From Bacteroidales bacterium (GTDB taxonomy: Bacteria; Bacteroidota; Bacteroidia; Bacteroidales; UBA12077), in NCBI GenBank assembly GCA_030156305.1, contig JASGMZ010000028.1:1-19008 (forward strand): a stretch of DNA of 19,008 nucleotides, given 5' to 3'. Every line of letters begins with the position of its first letter. The first letter of the stretch is position 1. The notes beneath the pieces were generated by a model, which worked only from the letters and a program-made list of their open reading frames with translations, did not search any database and was not told the origin of the DNA. Shown here in pieces: positions 8,385 through 14,331 of this stretch. The position numbers and the translations under genes were made by a program.

Positions 8385-8688
8385 AGGCTATTTCAAAAAT
8401 ATGTTCTAGTTCAACGAGCTTAATTAATTTCTTTATTTCGTCCGACACATTCATAAATTTAAAGGTTGAGTTATTTATTCTCGAAGCCCTGTAAATTTTT
8501 AATAAAGTTTCAAATCCTGCACTGTCAATAAAGTTAATCCCCGAGAAGTTTATTAATAATTGGGTTCCCGGATTAGTTACTATGGGCAAAACTTTTTGCT
8601 CAATTTCAGCAGTGTTTAAAATGTTTAATTTTGAAACATTGTAAAACGAAACAATGTATTTGTTTCTGAGATGATCAACGGTTAACAT
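8383..8688 (-). CDS. STAS-domain protein (anti-sigma factor antagonist-like)
   Basis: A 101-residue stand-alone STAS domain, the usual length for SpoIIAA/RsbV-type antagonists. The key motif is INFIDSAGFETLLKIYRA (about residues 51-68), in which Asp55 and Ser56 match the DS(S/A)G loop whose serine is phosphorylated by an anti-sigma kinase. The serine is present, so partner switching is possible. No HPK-like kinase, PP2C phosphatase or sigma factor is encoded nearby, so the target is unknown. The start is supported by AAAGGA five nt upstream. It is convergent with miaB and separated by 284 nt from the divergent repeat-protein gene. Confidence 0.8.
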   Translation of the reverse strand: MLTVDHLRNKYIVSFYNVSKLNILNTAEIEQKVLPIVTNPGTQLLINFSGINFIDSAGFETLLKIYRASRINNSTFKFMNVSDEIKKLIKLVELEHIFEIA

Positions 8689-8972
8689 AATATCCTTTGG
8701 TTTTTAAAATTATGTTGCGAATGTAATATGGGAATACTAAAATAGGTATTAATTTAATGTTAAGTTTTCAACAATTTTAGTTGATATTATATTCACCAGG
8801 GAATGTATAAACAAAGAATATTTGAAAACTCAAGTATAAAGTAATGATTGAACTTCTTTAGCAGGTGTTTGTTTTTTTATTGAAAGGAAAGGATAGGGTA
8901 TTTTAATCTAAAATCATCTTATAGTTAGAATGCCAATAAACAAATAAAAGTAAAACTAAACTTTATAAAGCT
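8689..8972. other. Intergenic region between divergent genes, no gene seen
   Basis: 284 nt of AT-rich sequence between the STAS gene and the repeat-protein gene. No RNA gene, ORF of note or strong hairpin was found. A degenerate -7 box for the STAS gene (TACATTCG on the minus strand, 8718-8725) is the only candidate site, and it lacks a well-placed -33 partner. Confidence 0.5.
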
Positions 8973-9932
8973 ATGAAAACAATCATTAAGATTATGATGG
9001 GTTTAATGGTGCCGGCTTTGATGATGACAACAATCAGTGCTCAACCAAAATCAGAAATACCCACCGAAAAAGAAAACAAAATGAATTGGGCAGATGCCGA
9101 TACATTGTACACTTTTCAATATCAAGAAGAATCTGATACATGGGTCTTTTTTGAAAGAGAGATCAGACGATTTAATGATAAAGATCAACCTACTGAAAAT
9201 TTTGTTCAGTCCTATGATGTTGATAATCAGCACTGGGTAAATTATTTGCGTGTAAATTATACTTATGATGAACGAGGTAATGAAATTGAGGCCATTACTC
9301 AGCGATGGGATGAAAATTTTAAAAGCTGGGTAAATGCGCAATTAAAAAGTATTAATTATAAAGGGAGTAAAAGAGAGGAGATTTTGTTTCAGGAATGGAA
9401 AAAACCAACCAATGAGTGGTTTAATGTGATGAAGTATTTAATCACTTATAATGATGATGGTGAACAATATGCTGTTACAATTAATCTGTATAATGGTGCC
9501 ACTAATCAATGGGATAATTACAAACGTTTTTTAATGGATTTTGAAAATCCTTTTACTCCACCTACCAGTGTTATCGTAGAAAACTGGAACTCCAGTCAAA
9601 AAAACTGGGAAACAGAAGGTAAATATATGATGCAATACAACGGGCGTGGAAATAAAACTGAAGAAATTCGATTAACATATAACAATAGTATGCGGACTTT
9701 TATCGAAGGAATGAAGTTTAATATGAGTTATGATAAGCAAGGAAACCTGATTGAATATGTAGAGAAGAAATACGATATCGTTAAAAAAACCTGGATTAAT
9801 TACTATAAATATTTAGCTTCTTATAACGAACAGCAAAACATGACTGAAAAAATTGAGTTTAGCTGGGATAAAAATCTAAATGATTGGGTTGAAACCAATA
9901 AGTTTAAATTTTCAACTGACACAAGTATCTGA
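8973..9932 (+). CDS. Secreted protein of tandem ~31-residue Trp/Tyr-rich repeats
   Basis: A 319-residue protein with a signal peptide (about residues 1-23, ending ISAQ) and then almost nothing but tandem repeats. Large aromatic residues fall at W57, W88, W119, W149, W180, W212, F243, W274 and W305, spaced 30-32 apart. Each unit has the rough form W-x2-Y/F-x-x-x-x-Y-x-Y-D/N-x-x-G-N-x-x-E followed by a variable acidic strand. This suggests a regular beta-sheet solenoid or hairpin array, loosely like the YD-type repeats in secreted Bacteroidota proteins. No C-terminal type IX sorting domain and no lipobox is visible, so it is probably periplasmic or released. Function unknown. It is monocistronic, with a terminator 22 nt downstream. 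Confidence 0.8.
   Translation: MKTIIKIMMGLMVPALMMTTISAQPKSEIPTEKENKMNWADADTLYTFQYQEESDTWVFFEREIRRFNDKDQPTENFVQSYDVDNQHWVNYLRVNYTYDERGNEIEAITQRWDENFKSWVNAQLKSINYKGSKREEILFQEWKKPTNEWFNVMKYLITYNDDGEQYAVTINLYNGATNQWDNYKRFLMDFENPFTPPTSVIVENWNSSQKNWETEGKYMMQYNGRGNKTEEIRLTYNNSMRTFIEGMKFNMSYDKQGNLIEYVEKKYDIVKKTWINYYKYLASYNEQQNMTEKIEFSWDKNLNDWVETNKFKFSTDTSI
9102..9929 (+). repeat. Nine ~93-bp coding repeats (31 residues each)
   Basis: The repeat block of the secreted protein. It shows at the protein level as an aromatic residue every 30-32 codons and a recurring Y-(D/N)-x-x-G-N turn. The repeats have diverged strongly in DNA sequence, so this is an old duplication and not a recent expansion. Confidence 0.75.
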
Positions 9933-9953
9933 TAATAAATTAAACAAAAATAG

Positions 9954-9982
9954 AAAGGTGCTCTCGTTTGGGTACCTTTTTT
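9954..9982 (+). terminator. Terminator of the repeat-protein gene
   Basis: AAAGGTGCTC and GGGTACCTTT form a 10-bp stem with two G-T pairs and a 6-nt loop, followed by a T run. It starts 22 nt after the stop codon at 9932. Confidence 0.8.
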
Positions 9983-9988
9983 AACATC

Positions 9989-10021
9989 ATCTTTTCCAAA
10001 GTATTGAACTTTGGAAAAGAT
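9989..10021. terminator. Perfect 13-bp hairpin between convergent genes
   Basis: ATCTTTTCCAAAG and CTTTGGAAAAGAT are perfect inverted repeats with a 7-nt loop. They lie 33 nt after the aspS stop on the minus strand and just beyond the previous terminator on the plus strand. A classical T run is missing on either side, but position suggests an aspS terminator or mRNA 3'-end stabiliser, possibly bidirectional. Confidence 0.6.
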
Positions 10022-10053
10022 TTGCCATAAATTTTTGGACAGCTCCTTTGTAT

Positions 10054-11805
10054 TTATTTCTGTACAATTTTTAGCGAGAGTTCTTTCAACTGCGTTTCAT
10101 CTATTTTAGACGGTGAATCAATCATCACATCGCGTCCGGCATTGTTTTTAGGGAAAGCTATAAAATCCCGAATCGATTCGGAGCCACCAAAAACAGAGCA
10201 CCACCGATCGAAACCAAAAGCAATGCCACCATGAGGTGGAGCACCATATTTAAAAGCATCTAAAAGGAATCCAAATTTCTCTTCTGATTCCTTTTTGGAA
10301 ATTCCTAATGCATTAAACATTTTTCTTTGTAGTTCTCCTTCATATATTCGAATGGACCCGCCACCAATTTCAACACCATTTATTACAAAGTCATAAGCAT
10401 TGGCTCTCATTTTCCCGGGATCCGAGTCAAAAAGTTTAATATCTTCTGCTTTGGGTGAAGTAAAAGGATGGTGCATGGCAAAATAACGTTGTTCTTCTTC
10501 GTCCCATTCAAGCAATGGAAAATCAATTACCCAGCAAGGAGCAAATTGATCTTTATCCCGCAATCCTAACCTTTCGCCCATCTCTATGCGTAGAACATTT
10601 AAGGCATATAGTGTATCCATTTTATTTCCGGCAAGGACTAACAATAAATCTCCCGCTTTAGCATTCAATTGTTCTGCCCACGTTTTTAAATCTTCCTGCG
10701 AATAAAATTTATCTACGGATGATTTAAATGTTCCGTCAGGATTACACTTCACATATACAAGCCCTTTGGCACCTACCTGTGGTTTTTGTACAAAAGCAGT
10801 AAGCTCATCGAGTTGTTTTCGTGAATATTCGCCGCATCCTTTGGCATTAATAGCGCCAATATACGCAACGCTATCAAAAACTTTAAATCCTTTTCCTTTA
10901 ACCAATTCAGAAATTTCTGAAATTTTCATGTCGAAACGCAAATCCGGTTTATCGGTACCATAATATTTCATGGCATCGTCGTACGAGATACGCGGATAGG
11001 GCTCATTAAAGGTTATGCCTTTAATTTGGTAGAAAAGATGATTTGCTAATCCTTCAAAGGTTTTTAGAACATCCTCCTGTCCTACAAAAGACATTTCGCA
11101 ATCTATTTGGGTAAATTCCGGCTGACGGTCGGCACGTAAATCTTCGTCACGAAAACATTTTACGATTTGAAAATACCGGTCGAAACCTGAAATCATTAAT
11201 AGCTGTTTAAAGGTTTGCGGTGATTGGGGCAAAGCGTAAAATTCACCAGGATTCATCCTTGAAGGGACAATAAAGTCGCGGGCTCCTTCGGGTGTTGATT
11301 TAATGAGATAGGGTGTTTCAATTTCCATAAAATTAACACTATCGAGATATTTTCGTATCTCTTGTCCCATCCTGTGCCTTAGTTCAAGATTTTTACGTAA
11401 AGGTTCTCTTCGAAGGTCGAGATAACGATATTTCATCCTTAACTCATCACCACCATCGGTTTCATTTTCAATGGTAAATGGAGGGATCTCCGATTGATTT
11501 AATATATCAAGTTTTTCGACATGAATTTCAATTTCGCCGGTGGGCATTTTCGGGTTTTTGCTGCTTCGTTCAACAACCTTCCCTTCAATTTTAATCACAA
11601 ATTCTCTTCCTAATGATCTGGTTTTGTTTTTAAGCTCACTGGTTGTATTATCGTCAAAAACTAATTGTGTTAAACCATATCGATCGCGTAAAGTAATAAA
11701 AGTCATTCCTCCTAAGTTACGGATTGTTTGGATCCATCCACTTAAAGTAACCTCTTGTCCTACATTGTTTAATGTTAATTCACCACAAGTATGAGTCCTG
11801 TACAT
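10054..11805 (-). CDS. aspS: Aspartyl-tRNA synthetase
   Basis: Class IIb synthetase of 583 residues, the normal bacterial length, charging tRNA-Asp with aspartate. An N-terminal OB-fold anticodon-binding domain spans about residues 15-105. The catalytic core follows: motif 2 is FRDEDLRADRQPEFTQID (218-235) and motif 3 is in GIAFGFDRW (about 527-535). The bacterial GAD insert lies roughly at 300-420. SPQTFKQLLM, contributing to the aspartate site, lies near residue 195. Whether the enzyme also charges tRNA-Asn depends on whether GatCAB is present, which cannot be judged here. It is monocistronic and divergent from tadA. Confidence 0.97.
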   Translation of the reverse strand: MYRTHTCGELTLNNVGQEVTLSGWIQTIRNLGGMTFITLRDRYGLTQLVFDDNTTSELKNKTRSLGREFVIKIEGKVVERSSKNPKMPTGEIEIHVEKLDILNQSEIPPFTIENETDGGDELRMKYRYLDLRREPLRKNLELRHRMGQEIRKYLDSVNFMEIETPYLIKSTPEGARDFIVPSRMNPGEFYALPQSPQTFKQLLMISGFDRYFQIVKCFRDEDLRADRQPEFTQIDCEMSFVGQEDVLKTFEGLANHLFYQIKGITFNEPYPRISYDDAMKYYGTDKPDLRFDMKISEISELVKGKGFKVFDSVAYIGAINAKGCGEYSRKQLDELTAFVQKPQVGAKGLVYVKCNPDGTFKSSVDKFYSQEDLKTWAEQLNAKAGDLLLVLAGNKMDTLYALNVLRIEMGERLGLRDKDQFAPCWVIDFPLLEWDEEEQRYFAMHHPFTSPKAEDIKLFDSDPGKMRANAYDFVINGVEIGGGSIRIYEGELQRKMFNALGISKKESEEKFGFLLDAFKYGAPPHGGIAFGFDRWCSVFGGSESIRDFIAFPKNNAGRDVMIDSPSKIDETQLKELSLKIVQK

Positions 11806-11840
11806 AGCTGCAATTTTTCTGTTGTTAATTATTTCAGAAT

Positions 11841-11849
11841 GCGAAAATA
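11841..11849 (-). promoter_or_regulatory. Possible -7 box for aspS
   Basis: On the minus strand TATTTTCGC matches TAnnTTTG at seven of eight positions, about 35 nt upstream of the aspS start. No convincing -33 element is seen. Confidence 0.35.
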
Positions 11850-11949
11850 GGATTTTATTTTCTTTTTAAAAACCCGATTTTTATAAATAGCTCATTTTTA
11901 ACAAAATATAGTTCTTTAATTTTTTGAAATTAATCTTTTAAAGCAAATT

Positions 11950-11982
11950 TTTGTCTATACTAATAAATATGAGTTATTTTTG
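11950..11982 (+). promoter_or_regulatory. Bacteroidota-type promoter of tadA
   Basis: A -33 TTTG (11950-11953) and a -7 TATTTTTG (11975-11982) are both full matches to the Bacteroidota consensus, with 21 nt between them. The tadA ATG lies 23 nt downstream of the -7 box. Confidence 0.7.
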
Positions 11983-12005
11983 ACGTGTAAACATTATTTT
12001 AATTG

Positions 12006-12446
12006 ATGGATTTATATTCTGATGAATATTTTATGAAAGAGGCTTTAAAAGAAGCCCAGAAAGCATTGGACAAAGACGAAGTACCCATTGGTGCTGTAAT
12101 TGTTTCCAACAATCAGATTATTGCCCGGGCTCATAATTTAACCGAAACGCTAAATGATGTTACTGCACATGCTGAAATGCAGGCAATTACAGCTGCTGCC
12201 AATTATTTAGGAGGGAAATATTTAACCGATTGTACTCTATATGTAACCCTTGAACCATGCGTGATGTGTATCGGGGCTTCTGCCTGGGCTCAACTTACTA
12301 AAGTGGTTTTTGGAGCACCCGATCTCAAAAAGGGATATACCCGCTATAATTTAAAGATGACTCATCCCAAAACAGAAATAGTGTCGGGAGTGCTCAAGAA
12401 TGATTGCAGCAGGCTTATTCAGGATTTTTTTAAAAACAAAAGATAA
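12006..12446 (+). CDS. tadA: tRNA-specific adenosine deaminase TadA
   Basis: Zinc-dependent deaminase of 146 residues that converts the wobble adenosine 34 to inosine in tRNA-Arg(ACG). The catalytic site is HAE (His55, Glu57), and the zinc cysteines are in PCVMC (Cys85, Cys88). EVPIGAVIV and the active-site region ASAWAQLTKVVFGAPDLKKG are typical. The frame also has a TTG at 12003, but the ATG at 12006 is preferred because it gives the family's usual N-terminus. It stands alone, divergent from aspS. A guanine or cytosine deaminase paralogue is possible but less likely given length and motif. Confidence 0.92.
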   Translation: MDLYSDEYFMKEALKEAQKALDKDEVPIGAVIVSNNQIIARAHNLTETLNDVTAHAEMQAITAAANYLGGKYLTDCTLYVTLEPCVMCIGASAWAQLTKVVFGAPDLKKGYTRYNLKMTHPKTEIVSGVLKNDCSRLIQDFFKNKR

Positions 12447-12496
12447 AAAAGTGATGTAAATCACCCTAAAATAAAGTTAAGATCATCCAATAGAAA

Positions 12497-12527
12497 TTGT
12501 TAAATTCGTATAATCATGCCAATTTTG
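12497..12527 (+). promoter_or_regulatory. Possible promoter of the YfiR-like gene
   Basis: TTG at 12497-12499 and CAATTTTG at 12520-12527 (seven of eight matches to TAnnTTTG) are 20 nt apart. The -7 box is 27 nt upstream of the start codon. Confidence 0.4.
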
Positions 12528-12554
12528 TAAAAAATATTTTAAATTTAAATTATC

Positions 12555-13064
12555 ATGAAAAGAATATTGTTATCTGTATTTATTATTCTATTTGTTACTA
12601 AGTTTAATTATGCTCAGGTTGAGATGTCAAAAGCCCAGGCTATGTTTTCTTATAATTTTACCAAGTTTTTTGATTGGCCACTATCCGAAAAACAAGGTGA
12701 TTTTGTAATGGGCGTTTTGGGAAATAGAAACCTGGCATTAGAATTAGAGAAAGTAACCGCAGGAAAGAAGAATGTTACACAACCTATTGTGGTAAAATAT
12801 TTTAGAAATTTAAATGAGGTAGAAAAGTGTCATGTAATTTTTGTTGATGCGTTAAAATCAGGCGACATCTCAGGTATACATACAAAAGCAGGAAATCATT
12901 GCCTTGTTATTACGGATAGTAATTCCGGTATTAATAAAGGAGCAGCCATTCAATTTGTAACAGAAGGGAATCGATTGAAATATGATTTTAAAAGCGAAAA
13001 CGCTTCAAGATATGGTTTAAAGTTCCACTCTAAAATAAAAGAGATGGCTCGTAACAGTTACTAA
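12555..13064 (+). CDS. Secreted YfiR/DUF4154-like protein
   Basis: A 169-residue protein with a signal peptide (residues 1-20, cleavage after NYA) and one YfiR/DUF4154-like domain. Typical blocks are AMFSYNFTKFFDWP (about 29-42), VMGVLGN, CHVIFVDA (about 92-99) and the final SRYGLKFHSKIKEMA. Two cysteines, C92 and C116, are present. In Pseudomonas YfiR is a periplasmic repressor of the diguanylate cyclase YfiN. No GGDEF protein or sensor kinase is encoded next to it here, so that role cannot be assumed. It is monocistronic, with a promoter-like sequence upstream and an AT-rich leader without Shine-Dalgarno. Confidence 0.75.
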   Translation: MKRILLSVFIILFVTKFNYAQVEMSKAQAMFSYNFTKFFDWPLSEKQGDFVMGVLGNRNLALELEKVTAGKKNVTQPIVVKYFRNLNEVEKCHVIFVDALKSGDISGIHTKAGNHCLVITDSNSGINKGAAIQFVTEGNRLKYDFKSENASRYGLKFHSKIKEMARNSY

Positions 13065-13082
13065 TCCATCTTAGGAGCATGA

Positions 13083-13133
13083 AACATCCATGCACTGAAG
13101 TTCACAAAATGGAATGAATATAACATGGATGTT
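13083..13133. repeat. 10-bp inverted repeat in the 13065-13292 gap
   Basis: AACATCCATG at 13083-13092 and CATGGATGTT at 13124-13133 are perfect inverted copies separated by 31 nt. There is no T run, so a terminator is unlikely. The remainder of the 228-nt gap up to the WYL gene is AT-rich with no further gene seen. Confidence 0.55.
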
Positions 13134-13292
13134 ACACAAGGCCAATTAATTAACTAAAAATATATTCGTGTGAAACTATTAAAATAGCAGGAACGTTATT
13201 TAGGAATTGAAGAAAATAATAATCTAAAAAATAAAATGATCAATATTTTTATCGATGCAAATGGGTTTTAATTCAATTAAAAATTTTTCTCC

Positions 13293-14198
13293 ATGTCCCT
13301 CCAGGCAGCCATAAAAAGATTATCTCTTATCATTGATAAGGTTTCTCGTTCACACTACCCAACCAAAAAAGAAATACTGAAGTATGTAAGAGATACCGGA
13401 ATAAAAATTTCAGATCGCACGTTAGACAGAGATATCGAGAAGCTTCGGGATGAATTTGGTGTTGAATTAATTTATGATATACCAAAAAATGGATATTATA
13501 TTGATAAAGAAAATTCGCTGGAATTTAGCTCCTTTCTGCGTTTAATCGAGTTGAATGAAACAGCAGACTTAATTACCACCAGCTTAAAAGAAGGGAAAGA
13601 AAATTTTAAGTATATCGATTTTGAAACTTCATCGGATTTTAAGGGAGTTCAACAATTGAAAGATTTATATAAAGCGATACTGAGTTGCCATTATATTTCA
13701 TTCTATCACACTAATTATCATACGGATGTTACCAAGAAATTTTTTAATATGGAACCCTACCTGCTTAAAGAATATCAGAATCGTTGGTATTTGGTGGCAA
13801 GAATGAAGGGATTCAAAAATTTTATTACCTTCGGAGTGGATCGAATTACACACCTGGAGATAAATGATGAAAAATTTACCCGGGCGGATGATATGAAAGT
13901 TCATGAATTGTTTTCAGAAATTATTGGCTTAGTATATTCAACATCGGATGTTGAAGAGGTACTAATGAAGGTAGATGAAAAACAGGTTAAGTATTTTGAA
14001 AGTCTACCCTGGCACGAAAGTCAGGATATTTTTATTAAAAATGGGAAGACCTTTATGCGTTTATACGTAAGGCCTAATTTCGAACTGATCCAAAAAATAA
14101 TGATGCAGGGAGAATTTATTGAAGTACTGAAACCCGAATGGCTGCGGAATAAAATTGCTCAACTGCATCTTAATACTGCCAAAAAATACGGCCAATAG
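13293..14198 (+). CDS. WYL-domain transcriptional regulator
   Basis: A 301-residue regulator in the YafY/BrxR-like layout. A winged helix-turn-helix covers about residues 1-72 (TKKEILKYVRDTGIKISDRTLDRDIEKLRDEF). A WYL domain covers about 120-195, containing PYLLKEYQNRWYLVAR with W165, Y166 and L167. A C-terminal WCX-type region covers about 220-295. WYL domains are thought to sense nucleic-acid or nucleotide ligands, and such proteins often control phage-defence or DNA-damage operons. Many Bacteroidota also carry WYL regulators outside defence. The gene lies 133 nt upstream of the AAA-M41 gene in the same direction, with repeated boxes in the gap, so control of that gene is a reasonable inference. 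Confidence 0.88.
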   Translation: MSLQAAIKRLSLIIDKVSRSHYPTKKEILKYVRDTGIKISDRTLDRDIEKLRDEFGVELIYDIPKNGYYIDKENSLEFSSFLRLIELNETADLITTSLKEGKENFKYIDFETSSDFKGVQQLKDLYKAILSCHYISFYHTNYHTDVTKKFFNMEPYLLKEYQNRWYLVARMKGFKNFITFGVDRITHLEINDEKFTRADDMKVHELFSEIIGLVYSTSDVEEVLMKVDEKQVKYFESLPWHESQDIFIKNGKTFMRLYVRPNFELIQKIMMQGEFIEVLKPEWLRNKIAQLHLNTAKKYGQ

Positions 14199-14253
14199 CC
14201 GCTATGCTAAAGTTTTCTTTTAAAATTGTTTTTAAATTATAAAAAGTAGTTTA

Positions 14254-14328
14254 GATAAGTTTTCTACATTTTAAATAACTACGACAAGTTTTGGCGCTAT
14301 ACTGTGATAAGTTTGTGAAAAAACTTAT
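14254..14328 (+). promoter_or_regulatory. Repeated GAYAAGTTT boxes, -7 box and hairpin upstream of the AAA-M41 gene
   Basis: GATAAGTTTT (14254), GACAAGTTTT (14283) and GATAAGTTTG (14306) are three near-identical direct copies, 29 and 23 nt apart. The third forms an inverted pair with AAACTTAT (14321-14328): ATAAGTTT and AAACTTAT make a perfect 8-bp stem with a 6-nt loop, ending 3 nt before the ATG. The third copy also reads TAAGTTTG (14308-14315), a full match to the -7 consensus. This arrangement would suit an operator overlapping the promoter, perhaps bound by the WYL regulator. Confidence 0.4.
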
Positions 14329-14331
14329 GAT

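Noticed and set aside
12003..12005. TTG as the start of tadA
   Set aside because: An ATG follows immediately and gives the normal N-terminus; there is no ribosome-binding evidence for TTG.
12451..12464. GTGAT/ATCAC hairpin followed by Ts on the minus strand
   Set aside because: It resembles a minus-strand terminator, but no minus-strand gene ends there, and the stem is only 5 bp. It may loosely mark the end of tadA.
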